64,000 nt of DNA from Nocardioides sp. 503 (GTDB taxonomy: Bacteria; Actinomycetota; Actinomycetes; Propionibacteriales; Nocardioidaceae), in NCBI RefSeq assembly GCF_004522095.1, contig NZ_SPUI01000004.1, positions 62,001 through 126,000 on the forward strand, given 5' to 3'. Both the position numbers and the translations under genes were made by a program. Shown piece by piece: positions 1 to 8,423 of this stretch (positions are counted from its first letter, which is position 1; every line of letters starts with the position of its first letter). Below the pieces are notes generated by a model that saw only the letters and a program-made list of their open reading frames with translations, was not told the origin of the DNA and did no database searches.

Positions 1-588
1 GCCGACGACCAGGCCCTCGTGCGCGGCGCGCTGTCCGCCCTGCTCGGGCTCGAGCCCGACCTCGAGGTCGTCGCCGAGGTCGGCGCCGGCGACGAGGTCG
101 TCCCGGCCGCCCTCGAGCACCGCCCCGACGTCGCCGTGCTCGACGTCGAGATGCCGCGCATGGACGGCATCGCCGCCACCGCCGCCCTGCGCATCGCGCT
201 GCCCAGCACCCGGGTGCTCGTGGTGACGACGTTCGGCCGACCGGGCTACCTGCGCCGCGCGATGCAGGCCGGCGCGTCCGGGTTCGTCGTCAAGGACACC
301 CCCGCGGCACAGCTCGCCGACGCCGTACGCCGGGTGCACGCCGGCCTCCGCGTCGTCGACCCCACCCTCGCCGCCGACAGCCTCGCTGCCGGCGAGTCAC
401 CGCTCAGCCGCCGCGAGGCCGAGGTGCTCCGCGCCTCCCGCGGCGGCGCACCCGTCGCGGCCGTCGCCCGCCAGCTCCACCTCTCCGAGGGCACCGTCCG
501 CAACCACCTGTCCGGAGCGATCGGCAAGACGCTGGCCGCCAACCGCACCGAGGCCGTCCGCATCGCCGACGACAACGGCTGGCTCTGA
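1..588 (+). CDS. NarL/LuxR-type response regulator, DesR-like (5' truncated by window edge)
   Basis: The reading frame is open from base 1 (A-D-D-Q-A-L), which matches the residues just after the start of a receiver domain, so only a few N-terminal codons lie outside the window. The receiver shows the phospho-acceptor Asp in VAVLDVEMPRMDG and the conserved Lys in FVVKD. A LuxR-type helix-turn-helix follows (SRREAEVL ... LSEGTVRNHLS). Overall pattern resembles DesR-type regulators that pair with a DesK-like histidine kinase; the kinase would be upstream, outside the window (inference). The gene ends 4 bases before the convergent HMG-CoA lyase gene. Confidence 0.93.
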   Translation, partial: ADDQALVRGALSALLGLEPDLEVVAEVGAGDEVVPAALEHRPDVAVLDVEMPRMDGIAATAALRIALPSTRVLVVTTFGRPGYLRRAMQAGASGFVVKDTPAAQLADAVRRVHAGLRVVDPTLAADSLAAGESPLSRREAEVLRASRGGAPVAAVARQLHLSEGTVRNHLSGAIGKTLAANRTEAVRIADDNGWL

Positions 589-592
589 GCGG

Positions 593-1528
593 TCAGGTCA
601 GCGCGGCGGCCACCCGCGAGAGCGGCCGACCGAGCAGGTCGCACATGCGGCGACCGGCGGCCACGACCGCGGGCAGGTCGACGCCGGTCTCGATGCCGAG
701 TCCGGCGAGCATCCACAGCAGGTCCTCGGTGGCGAGGTTGCCGGTGGCGGAGCCGGCGAACGGGCAGCCGCCGAGGCCGCCCGCCGAGGAGTCGAAGCAG
801 GTGACGCCGGCCAGCAGCCCGGCGTGCACGTTGGCGAGCGCCTGGCCGTAGGTGTCGTGGAAGTGCAGGGCCAGCAGGTCGGCGCCCACGCCCGCCGAGG
901 CATGCGCGTCGACGAGCCGCCCGACCTGGCCGGCGGTGCCCACGCCGATGGTGTCGCCGAGCGACACCTGAGCGCAGCCGGCCTGCACGAGCCGGGCCGA
1001 CACCTCGGCGACAGTCTCGGCCGCCACCGGACCCTCCCACGGGTCCCCGAAGCACATCGAGACGTAGCCCCGCACGCGCAGTCCCAGCGCCCGAGCCGCG
1101 ACGACGACCTCGTCGGCCGTCCGCAGCGCCTGGTCGCGGTCCATGCCGAGGTTGCGCCGGGCGAAGGTGTCGGTGGCGCTGACGAAGACCGCCACTGACC
1201 TCGCGCCGGCCTCGACGGCGCGGTCGAGGCCCTTCAGGTTCGGGACCAGGACGGGGTGCCGCTCGAGGTCGTCCCCCAACCCGGACATCACCTCGGCGGC
1301 GTCGGCCAGCTGGGGCACCCACCGGGGAGAGACGAAGCTCGTCGCCTCGACGGTCCCCAGCCCGGCGGCGACCAGCTCCCGCACGAAGCGCACCTTGTCG
1401 GCGGCCGGCACCACGCGCGACTCGGCCTGGAGCCCGTCGCGCGGCCCCACCTCGTAGACGTCGACCCGTCCCGGCATCCCGGGCTCGCCGGTGACGCTGG
1501 GGAGCCCGAGAGCCAGGACGTCGCTCAC
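593..1528 (-). CDS. mvaB: Hydroxymethylglutaryl-CoA lyase
   Basis: About 311 residues, the usual size for the family. Cleaves HMG-CoA to acetyl-CoA and acetoacetate in the cytoplasm. Visible family marks: GPRDGLQ at residues 28-34, metal-binding H222/H224 in LHFHDTYGQ, and the signature GGLGGCPFA with the catalytic Cys at about 255 followed by ATGNLATED. A GTG start at 1528 overlaps the stop of the upstream aldehyde dehydrogenase by 4 bases (GTGA), which decides the start. It is the last gene of the eight-gene operon and probably the final carbon-splitting step. Close relatives with other hydroxyacyl-CoA substrates exist, so the exact substrate is not certain. Confidence 0.9.
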   Translation of the reverse strand: MSDVLALGLPSVTGEPGMPGRVDVYEVGPRDGLQAESRVVPAADKVRFVRELVAAGLGTVEATSFVSPRWVPQLADAAEVMSGLGDDLERHPVLVPNLKGLDRAVEAGARSVAVFVSATDTFARRNLGMDRDQALRTADEVVVAARALGLRVRGYVSMCFGDPWEGPVAAETVAEVSARLVQAGCAQVSLGDTIGVGTAGQVGRLVDAHASAGVGADLLALHFHDTYGQALANVHAGLLAGVTCFDSSAGGLGGCPFAGSATGNLATEDLLWMLAGLGIETGVDLPAVVAAGRRMCDLLGRPLSRVAAALT

Positions 1529-3024
1529 GGCGCGGCGACGTCCACGAACAGCGTGCGGGTCCGGGTGAACTCGCGCAGCGACTCCACGCCCTTCTCCCGG
1601 CCGTAGCCGCTGTCGCGCGACCCGCCGAACGGCAGCTCGACGCCGCCGCCGGGCGCGTAGCCGTTGATGTAGGCCTGGCCGACGTCGAGCGAGCGCGCCG
1701 TCCGGATCGCCCGGTCGATGTCGCGGCACCAGACCGCGCCCGACAGGCCGTAGCGGCTGTGGTGCGCGGCGGTGACGGCGTCGACGTCGGAGCCGACGGT
1801 GGTCACCGCGAGCACCGGCCCGAAGACCTCCTCGGAGAACAGCTCGGTGGCCTGGGCGACCTCGTCGAACAGCGTCGGCGCCACGAAGTAGCCTCGCAGC
1901 CCGTCGACCATCGGGGACTGCGCGATGATCCGGGCGCCGGCGCCGGTGGCGCGCTCGACGAAGCCGCCGATGCGCTCGGCCTGCGGGCCCGACACGACCG
2001 GGCCCACGGTGGGGTCGCCGAGGCCGGGACCCATCGTGGCGTCCGTGAAGTACGGCGTGAGCGCGCGCACGAGCTCGCCGTGCAGCGACTCGTGCACGAT
2101 CACGCGGGTGCCCGCCGTGCAGGTCTGCCCGGCGTGCAGGAGCAGCGCGCGAGCGATGACCGGCGCGGCCCGCTCGACGTCGGCACCCTCGAGCACCAGG
2201 TGGGCGGACTTGCCGCCCAGCTCCAGCAGGGACGGGCGACCGCGGTCGGCGCACGCGCGGGCCACGGCGCGCCCGGTCGCGACCGAGCCGGTGAAGGACA
2301 CGTGGTCGACGTCCGGGTGGGCGGTGAGGGCGGAGCCGGCCTCGGCGCCGCCGGGCACGACGTTCAGCACGCCGGCCGGGATGCCGGCCTCGCGCGCCAG
2401 CCGGGCGTAGGCGAGCGCCACCAGGGGTGCCTCGTCGGCCGGCTTGACGACGGTCGCGTTGCCGGCCGCGAGGGCCGCGCCGACGGAGCGGGCGGTGATC
2501 TGGGCCGGGTAGTTCCACGGCACGATGTGGGCCGTGACGCCGTGGGGCTCACGCTCCACGACGGCCAGCGAGCGCGGCCCGAGCGGGATGGAGTCGCCCA
2601 GGAAGCCCTCGATCACGGAGCCGTAGAACTCGAAGTAGCGCGCGGCCGCGGTGATGTCAGCGCGGCCCTGGGCGAGCGGCTTGCCGGTGTCACGGGTCTC
2701 GAGGCGCGACAGCACCTCGGCGTCGCGGCGCACGAGCGCGCCCAGCTGACGGAGCCGGGCACCGCGCTCGGACGGCGCCAGCGCGGCCCACGCGGGTGCG
2801 GCGGCGCGGGCAGCGGCGACGGCCCGGTCGACCTCGGCGGGCGACGCCGTGCCCACGCTGGCCAGGACGTCGGTGGTGGCCGGGTCCAGGTCGTCGTTCC
2901 AGCGCTCGGGGTCCTGGAGCTCGCCGCCGATGTCGAGCGGGAAGCGCTCGGGCAGCGCGGCGTCGTGGTCCTGCAGCGCGTCGTGGAGAGAGCCGAGGCC
3001 CGCCTCCGTGGTGTGCGTGCTCAC
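1525..3024 (-). CDS. NAD(P)-dependent aldehyde dehydrogenase
   Basis: A 499-residue protein of the betaine-aldehyde-dehydrogenase-like ALDH superfamily. Key residues seen: N171 in the motif PWNYPAQI, general base E268 in LELGGKSA, nucleophile C302 in HAGQTCTAG, and the cofactor-binding FTGS at 244-247. The GTG start at 3024 overlaps the alcohol dehydrogenase stop by 4 bases, so translation is coupled. Position between an alcohol dehydrogenase and an HMG-CoA lyase suggests it oxidises the aldehyde made by the former to a carboxylic acid that is then activated by the operon's CoA transferase (inference). Confidence 0.92.
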   Translation of the reverse strand: MSTHTTEAGLGSLHDALQDHDAALPERFPLDIGGELQDPERWNDDLDPATTDVLASVGTASPAEVDRAVAAARAAAPAWAALAPSERGARLRQLGALVRRDAEVLSRLETRDTGKPLAQGRADITAAARYFEFYGSVIEGFLGDSIPLGPRSLAVVEREPHGVTAHIVPWNYPAQITARSVGAALAAGNATVVKPADEAPLVALAYARLAREAGIPAGVLNVVPGGAEAGSALTAHPDVDHVSFTGSVATGRAVARACADRGRPSLLELGGKSAHLVLEGADVERAAPVIARALLLHAGQTCTAGTRVIVHESLHGELVRALTPYFTDATMGPGLGDPTVGPVVSGPQAERIGGFVERATGAGARIIAQSPMVDGLRGYFVAPTLFDEVAQATELFSEEVFGPVLAVTTVGSDVDAVTAAHHSRYGLSGAVWCRDIDRAIRTARSLDVGQAYINGYAPGGGVELPFGGSRDSGYGREKGVESLREFTRTRTLFVDVAAP

Positions 3025-4151
3025 TTCTCGTCCTCTCGCGTGGGGTGCAGCCTGGGGTCGATCACCGGCTTGATCTCCTCCATGCGCCGCATGGCGGCCA
3101 TGGCGTCGGCCAGCTCGTGGAGGCCGTAGGTCTTGCCGAGCATCCGGCTCCAGTCGAAACGGTCGCGGTAGCGCTCGAGGAGCTGCATGGCGACGTGGTA
3201 GTCGCCGATCTCGCCGCTCATCGAGCCGACCATCGTGATGCCGCGGGTGACCAGGGTGGCGACGTTGATGGGCTGCGGGTCGCCGCCGAGGGTGCCCATG
3301 ACGACGTAGCGGCCGTTGCGGGCCATCATCGCCACGCCCTCGGAGACGGCGCCGGGCGCGCCGGCGAGCTCGAAGGCCACCGAGGCGCCGCGGCCGGTCA
3401 CGCGCAGCACCTCCTCGATGCGGTCGGCGGGGTCGCCGGCCGGGTCGACGAGCACCGTGTCGGTGGCGCCCCACTCCCGCGCCAGCTCGAGCCGGTCCTC
3501 GGGGCCGCCGACCACGACGAGCTTGCGCGGGTCGTGGAGGGAGGCCATCGCGGTGGCGAAGAGCCCGAGCGGGCCGGCCCCCTGCACGACGACGGTGTCG
3601 GTGGTGTCGATCGGGCCGGCCAGCGACATGGCGCGTACGACGGTCCGCAGCGCGCAGCTGCCCGCCGAGGCCCAGCCGGACTCGACCGCGTCCGGCACCC
3701 GCACCCGGCCGGCCTCCGCGCGCACCACGCCGTACTCGGCGAAGGTGCCGGTGAAGTGCGGCGGCACCGCGCAGCTGGTGAGGTAGGCGATGAAGCGCTT
3801 CGAGCAGAGCACCGGCTGGCGCTCGACGGTGCACTCGTGGCAGTGGCCGCACGGCACGTGCGCCCAGACGACGCGGTCGCCCAGCGCGAGCGGCTGGCCG
3901 ACGCTGTCGACCTCGGCGCCGTCGCCGATCTCCACGATCCGGCCGGTCATCTCGTGGCCGAGGATCAGCGGCGGGTCGACGGGCAGGGCGAGGTGGCCCT
4001 GCCAGGCGTGGACGTCGGAGCCGCACACGGTCGCGGTCTCGATCTCCACGACCAGCTGACCGGCCGACGCCGTCGGGGTGGGGAACTCCCGCACCTCGAA
4101 GTCGGCGCCGTACTCGCTCATCACGGCCGCGCGGCCGGTCCCGGCGCTCAT
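3021..4151 (-). CDS. Zinc-dependent medium-chain alcohol dehydrogenase
   Basis: A 376-residue MDR-family dehydrogenase. Catalytic zinc site: C43 in CGSDVHAW and H66/E67 in LGHEMTG. Structural zinc site: four cysteines at about 101, 104, 107 and 116 (CGHCHEC ... C). A Rossmann motif GAGPLGL lies in the middle. The ATG at 4151 overlaps the cupin stop by 4 bases (ATGA). It probably oxidises a hydroxyl group of the imported substrate; polyol or primary alcohol specificity cannot be read from the sequence. The long frame upstream of this ATG is a shadow of the cupin gene. Confidence 0.9.
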   Translation of the reverse strand: MSAGTGRAAVMSEYGADFEVREFPTPTASAGQLVVEIETATVCGSDVHAWQGHLALPVDPPLILGHEMTGRIVEIGDGAEVDSVGQPLALGDRVVWAHVPCGHCHECTVERQPVLCSKRFIAYLTSCAVPPHFTGTFAEYGVVRAEAGRVRVPDAVESGWASAGSCALRTVVRAMSLAGPIDTTDTVVVQGAGPLGLFATAMASLHDPRKLVVVGGPEDRLELAREWGATDTVLVDPAGDPADRIEEVLRVTGRGASVAFELAGAPGAVSEGVAMMARNGRYVVMGTLGGDPQPINVATLVTRGITMVGSMSGEIGDYHVAMQLLERYRDRFDWSRMLGKTYGLHELADAMAAMRRMEEIKPVIDPRLHPTREDEK

Positions 4152-4690
4152 GCGTCGCCCTCCCGCCGCGCGCCCGAGAGCACGAACAGCATCTCCACCG
4201 GGACATCCGACTTGTTGGTCCAGCTGTGGGCCGTGCCGTTCTGCACGACCGTGTCGCCGGCGTGCAGCACCGTCTCGACGCCGTCGGTCGTGCCGAGCAC
4301 GACCTCGCCCGACAGCACCATCGCGACGTCGGTCGTGTCGGAGGTGTGGATGCCGGGCTGGTCCTCGCGGTAGGTCTCGAGCAGCCCCGGGAAGGAGGCC
4401 CGGGCGTGCGCCTGGGCCTCGTCGGAGTCCTTGCCCTCCGGCGCCTCGAAGCCCGCGGGCGGCAGGGTGAAGGTGACGAACCGGAGCCCCCCGACCGGCG
4501 GGAAGTGCTGCGTCCAGCGCGGCTCCTCGCCGTCGTCGGGGTAGGTGCGGGGCTCGTCGGTGCCCCACAGGTACAGCATCTCGACGCCCGGCAGCCCGGG
4601 CGAGGTGAGCGGGTCGACCAGGCGGTCGCTCGCGACCCGGGACTCCCCCTCGGCCGTGTGGCCGGTGATGATGCGTCGTCGGCTCGTCAT
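4148..4690 (-). CDS. Cupin-domain protein
   Basis: A 180-residue soluble protein with one C-terminal cupin barrel (about residues 110-175): STDTTDVAM-like strand, GEVVLGTTDG, HAGDTVVQNGTAHSW with a metal-type His, ending in a beta strand. The N-terminal third (LYLWGTDEPRTYPDDG) is not recognised. A strong AGGAGG ribosome binding site sits just upstream of the ATG at 4690. In the operon it lies between the binding protein and the alcohol dehydrogenase. It may be an isomerase, lactonase-like or ligand-binding protein for the pathway substrate; no specific reaction can be assigned. Confidence 0.8.
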   Translation of the reverse strand: MTSRRRIITGHTAEGESRVASDRLVDPLTSPGLPGVEMLYLWGTDEPRTYPDDGEEPRWTQHFPPVGGLRFVTFTLPPAGFEAPEGKDSDEAQAHARASFPGLLETYREDQPGIHTSDTTDVAMVLSGEVVLGTTDGVETVLHAGDTVVQNGTAHSWTNKSDVPVEMLFVLSGARREGDA

Positions 4691-4754
4691 CTTCGTTCCT
4701 CCTAGTGCGGTGCTTGATGGTGGCGCGGTACGCCGCCCGGCTGGTCGCGGGGGG

Positions 4755-5834
4755 TCACTCGGCCGCGACGTCGTACTCGTCGGCCCACTTCTCGACGAAC
4801 GGGGCCATCGCCTCGTCCTGGGAGACCGGGCCGTTCTGCTCGCCCGGGGGCAGGTTGTCCTGGGTCACCACGACGTACTCGTAGTCCTCGGCGCCCTCGT
4901 CGGTGATCTTCTCGCCGGAGTCGAAGTAGGCGAGCAGCTTGTCGATGGCGACCAACGGGCTGGAGATCATGTCGCCGTCGGCGAGGCCGAGCACCAGGTC
5001 GGGGTTCTTGCGCATCAGCGGGGTGCTGATGGCGTCGGAGTAGTACGAGTAGACCTTCACGTCCTCACGGTCGGCGGACTTGATCGCGCTCAGCGAGGCG
5101 GCGGTCCACAGGTCGAAGATCGGGACGATGGCGGCCAGGTCGGGGTTCTGGTTGAGCAGCGTGGCGGCGTTCTTCTGCCCGGCGCTGAAGTCGAAGCCGG
5201 TCTCGAGCGGCTCGACGACCTCGACGCCGGCGTCCTCGAGCGCGGCGGTCAGGGCCTCGGTGCGCTGCACGGCCGAGGCCAGCGCGGTGGTGGTCAGCAT
5301 GCCGACCTGGTCGCCGGGCTTCAGCTGCTCGAGCATCAGCTCGGCGAGCGGACCGGTCAGGCCCTCCTCGTCCTCGCCGATGTAGGTGAGCCCGAGGTCC
5401 TCGTCGAGGCTGTCGTCGACGGCCGAGCCGACCATCAGCACCGGGATGCCCTTGGCCTTGGCCTGCAGGAGCCCGGCGCGGGCGGTCGAGGGCGTGACGG
5501 CGGACATGACGATCGCGTCGACGCCCGAGGTCACCAGGCTGGACACGCCGGAGGCGGCCTTGGCGGGGTCGCCCTGGGTGTCGACGGTCTTCATCTCCCA
5601 GCCGATGTGCTCGACCGCGGCCTCGCCGGCCTGGTAGAGCCGCTGCTGGTAGGAGCCCGCGAGGGTGCCGTCGACCCAGCCGATGGTCTTGCCCTCGATG
5701 CCGCCGCCTGCGGAGTCGCCGCCACCGCTGCCGCCGTCGTCGGACGAGCCGCAGCCGGCGAGCGCCGCCATGGCCGAGAGGGCGGTGAGTGCTGCGAGCG
5801 CGGTCCTGACCCGGCTCCTGGAAGTTCCCTGCAT
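4755..5834 (-). CDS. Sugar-type ABC transporter substrate-binding lipoprotein
   Basis: A 359-residue protein of the type 1 periplasmic-binding fold (ribose/LacI-like Peripla_BP_4). The N terminus is a lipoprotein signal: basic start, hydrophobic stretch, then lipobox LAGC followed by a Gly/Ser/Asp linker. The start is ATG 5834, preceded by CAGGAGAT; a longer in-frame extension to 5897 lacks a signal-like start. Expected to be anchored outside the membrane and deliver ligand to the permease at 7407-8423. Such proteins mostly bind sugars or polyols, but relatives bind lactones and other small hydroxy compounds. Confidence 0.9.
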   Translation of the reverse strand: MQGTSRSRVRTALAALTALSAMAALAGCGSSDDGGSGGGDSAGGGIEGKTIGWVDGTLAGSYQQRLYQAGEAAVEHIGWEMKTVDTQGDPAKAASGVSSLVTSGVDAIVMSAVTPSTARAGLLQAKAKGIPVLMVGSAVDDSLDEDLGLTYIGEDEEGLTGPLAELMLEQLKPGDQVGMLTTTALASAVQRTEALTAALEDAGVEVVEPLETGFDFSAGQKNAATLLNQNPDLAAIVPIFDLWTAASLSAIKSADREDVKVYSYYSDAISTPLMRKNPDLVLGLADGDMISSPLVAIDKLLAYFDSGEKITDEGAEDYEYVVVTQDNLPPGEQNGPVSQDEAMAPFVEKWADEYDVAAE

Positions 5835-5874
5835 GTCGATCTCCTGTTTCAGATGGATAGGGCGTCTCGGTCGA

Positions 5875-7410
5875 TCAGCCCGTGGTGGCAGGGGCACTCC
5901 CGGTCATCGCCCCGACAAGCTCGTACTCGGACAGGTCCTCGGCCCGGCTGGTCAGCTCGACCCGGCCGCGGCGCAGCACGACGACGCGGTCGCAGATCTC
6001 CAGCAGCTCCTCGGGCTCGCTGGAGCCGACGAGCAGCCCCAGCCCCTCCGCGGCCAGCGAGCGCAGGAGCGCGTGCAGCTCGGCGCGCGCCGCGATGTCG
6101 ACGCCGACGGTGGGGTCCTCGAGGAGGAGGAAGCGGGGGCCGGCGAGCAGCTTGGCCGCGACCAGCACGCGCTGCTGGTTGCCGCCGGAGAGCTGGCCCA
6201 TCCGGCGCTCGGCGACCGGGCGCAGGGAGAGGCGGTCGACGATGTCGGCCGAGCGCCGACGGATCGACGAGGTCGAGACCACGCCGCGGCGACCGCAGGC
6301 GGCCAGCGCCGGCAGGGCGACGTTCTCCAGCACGGGCTCGGTGGTCATCGCCGCGGAGCGCCGCGAGGCCGGCAGCAGGCCGATGCCGAGGCGGGACGCG
6401 GAGCGCTCGGAGGTGACGCTCCGGTCGCCGACGCGGATGCTGCCGGAGGAGGCGCGACGCCGGCCCGCGAGGTGCTCGAAGACCTCGGCGACGCCGGAAC
6501 CGGGCAGGCCGGCGATGCCGACGACCTCGCCGGGCCGGACGTCGAGGTCGATGCCGTCGAGGCGCTCGCCCGTGAGCTCGCGGACCTGCAGGGCGACGGC
6601 GTGATCGGTGTCGAGGGTGACGACCGCCGAGGTGTCGGGCACCCGTGGGCGGAGCATCGCGCTCTCCGGGCCGGTGATGGCGGCGACCAGGCGGTCGTGG
6701 GTGACCTCAGCGCCGTCCATGACGTCGATGACCGCGCCGTCGGCCAGCGCCGTGACCCGGTCGCAGGCCTCCTGCACCTCGTCGAAGCGGTGGCTGATGA
6801 AGACGATGCCGAGGCCGCGGTCGCGCAGGCGGCGCACGACCGACAGCACGCGGGCGCTGTCGTCGGCGTTCATCGCGGCGGTCGGCTCGTCGAGGATCAG
6901 CACCCGTACCTCGCGGTGCAGCGCCTGGGCGAGCAGCACGACGCGCTGCCAGGAGACGGGAAGGTCGCGCACCCGAGTCCGGACGTCGATCGGCAGGCCG
7001 AGCGACTCCATGAGCTCGCGCACCCGCCGCTCCGCCGTACGCCGGGCGAGCACGCCGCCGCGTCCGGGCTCGGCGCCGAAGGTCACGACCTCGGTGACGG
7101 TCATGTCCATCGGCATGACGATCTCCTGGGGCACGGCGACGATGCCGTGGGAGAGCGCGTCGGCAGGGGTCCGCAGGTCCACGGCGCGGCCGTCGAGGAG
7201 CACGCGGCCGCCGTCGGCGTGGACGCGTCCGGCGAGGACGTTGACGAGCGTGCTCTTGCCGGCGCCGTTGCGGCCGATGAGGCCGTCGACCCGTCCGGCG
7301 ACGACGTCGAGGGACGCGCCCCGCAGCACCGTGACGGGGCCGTAGCGCTTGACGATGTCCTCGGCGCGCAGCAGCTCCTGGCCGGCGCCCTCGGTGGCGG
7401 GGGCGCTCAC
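5875..7410 (-). CDS. Sugar-type ABC transporter ATP-binding protein, two nucleotide-binding domains
   Basis: A 511-residue RbsA-type protein with tandem ABC domains. Domain 1 has Walker A GRNGAGKST and Walker B VLILDEPTAAM, but its signature reads LPVSWQRV instead of the usual LSxGxQ. Domain 2 has the degenerate Walker A typical of this family (GLPGSGVAEV) and a normal signature LSGGNQQRV with LLLEDPTVGVD. The GTG start at 7410 overlaps the permease stop by 4 bases. It powers import through the neighbouring permease. The altered signature of domain 1 is the one unusual trait. Confidence 0.92.
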   Translation of the reverse strand: MSAPATEGAGQELLRAEDIVKRYGPVTVLRGASLDVVAGRVDGLIGRNGAGKSTLVNVLAGRVHADGGRVLLDGRAVDLRTPADALSHGIVAVPQEIVMPMDMTVTEVVTFGAEPGRGGVLARRTAERRVRELMESLGLPIDVRTRVRDLPVSWQRVVLLAQALHREVRVLILDEPTAAMNADDSARVLSVVRRLRDRGLGIVFISHRFDEVQEACDRVTALADGAVIDVMDGAEVTHDRLVAAITGPESAMLRPRVPDTSAVVTLDTDHAVALQVRELTGERLDGIDLDVRPGEVVGIAGLPGSGVAEVFEHLAGRRRASSGSIRVGDRSVTSERSASRLGIGLLPASRRSAAMTTEPVLENVALPALAACGRRGVVSTSSIRRRSADIVDRLSLRPVAERRMGQLSGGNQQRVLVAAKLLAGPRFLLLEDPTVGVDIAARAELHALLRSLAAEGLGLLVGSSEPEELLEICDRVVVLRRGRVELTSRAEDLSEYELVGAMTGSAPATTG

Positions 7411-8423
7411 TGCTTGCGCTCCTGGCGCGCGAGCACCACCGCGGCGAGCAGCACGGCGCCCTCGATGAGCTGGATGACCGCCGCCTTCTGGTCCATCATC
7501 GTCAGCCCGCGCTCCAGCAGCGCGATGAAGGCGACGCCGAAGAGCGTGGCGCCCGGGCCGAAGCGGCCGCGCCCGACGATGGCCGCGCCGAGGAACACCG
7601 CGGAGTAGGGCGGCAGCAGCAGGCCGGCGCCGCTGTTGGGGAAGTAGGAGCCGCCCTGCGAGGTCACGTAGACCCCCGCGAGGCCGGCGACCAGCCCGAG
7701 CGCGACGAACGCCGCCAGTCGGACCTGGCTGACCGAGATCCCGGCGAGCGAGACGGCGGTCGGGTTGAGGCCGGTGGCGCGCAGCTTGCGGCCGAAGGTC
7801 GTGTAGGACACCAGGAAGATGCTGAGCAGGACCAGCGCGAGCGCGATCCACGTGGAGAGCGGCAGGCCGAGGCGCTCGGTCAGCGTGAGGTCCAGGTAGC
7901 TGAGCGGGATGTTCTCCGCGATCGTCTCGTTGTCGGTCATCAGCTGCTCGAGGCCGGTCGCGGCGGAGCCGGCGGCGAGCGTGGCGATGAACGCCGGCGC
8001 CCGGCCCCAGGCCACGGCGATGCCGTTGACGACGCCGACCCCGGCGCCCACCAGGATCGCCGCACCGGCGGCCACCCACGGCGACTGCCCGTGGTCGGAC
8101 ATCAGCAGGATGCTCACCGCGCCGGCGAGCGCCAGCGTCGAGGCGAACGACAGGTCGAACTCCCCGATCACGAGCACGAACGTCACGCCGAGGGCGAGGA
8201 CGAGCAGCACCGACTGCTGGACGAGGACCGACTTGAGGTTCTCGCTCGTCAGGTAGGTCTCGGGCAGGCGCAGGTGGAAGTAGCCCACGAGCAGCACCAG
8301 GAACAGCACCGCGATGGCGGGCCGGTTGGTCGCCGCACGGCGCCAGGCCGGCGTCCGCTCGGGCGCGGCCTCGGTCGCCGACGACGTCGGCGCCGGGGTC
8401 TTCGACAGGCTCTCAGTCGACAT
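7407..8423 (-). CDS. Sugar-type ABC transporter permease (RbsC-like)
   Basis: A 338-residue multi-spanning membrane protein of the BPD_transp_2 family. About nine to ten hydrophobic segments are visible, and the conserved loop GEFDLSFAS corresponds to the GGIDLS motif of RbsC-type permeases. A Ser/Thr/Pro-rich cytoplasmic N terminus of about 30 residues precedes the first membrane segment. The start overlaps the end of the CoA-transferase gene by 11 bases. Only one permease gene is present, so the channel is expected to be a homodimer. Confidence 0.92.
   Translation of the reverse strand: MSTESLSKTPAPTSSATEAAPERTPAWRRAATNRPAIAVLFLVLLVGYFHLRLPETYLTSENLKSVLVQQSVLLVLALGVTFVLVIGEFDLSFASTLALAGAVSILLMSDHGQSPWVAAGAAILVGAGVGVVNGIAVAWGRAPAFIATLAAGSAATGLEQLMTDNETIAENIPLSYLDLTLTERLGLPLSTWIALALVLLSIFLVSYTTFGRKLRATGLNPTAVSLAGISVSQVRLAAFVALGLVAGLAGVYVTSQGGSYFPNSGAGLLLPPYSAVFLGAAIVGRGRFGPGATLFGVAFIALLERGLTMMDQKAAVIQLIEGAVLLAAVVLARQERKQ

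Noticed and set aside
1525..4206. An 893-residue frame that would fuse extra residues to the aldehyde dehydrogenase.
   Set aside because: The extension lies antisense-like within the alcohol dehydrogenase gene; the GTGA overlap at 3021-3024 fixes the real start.
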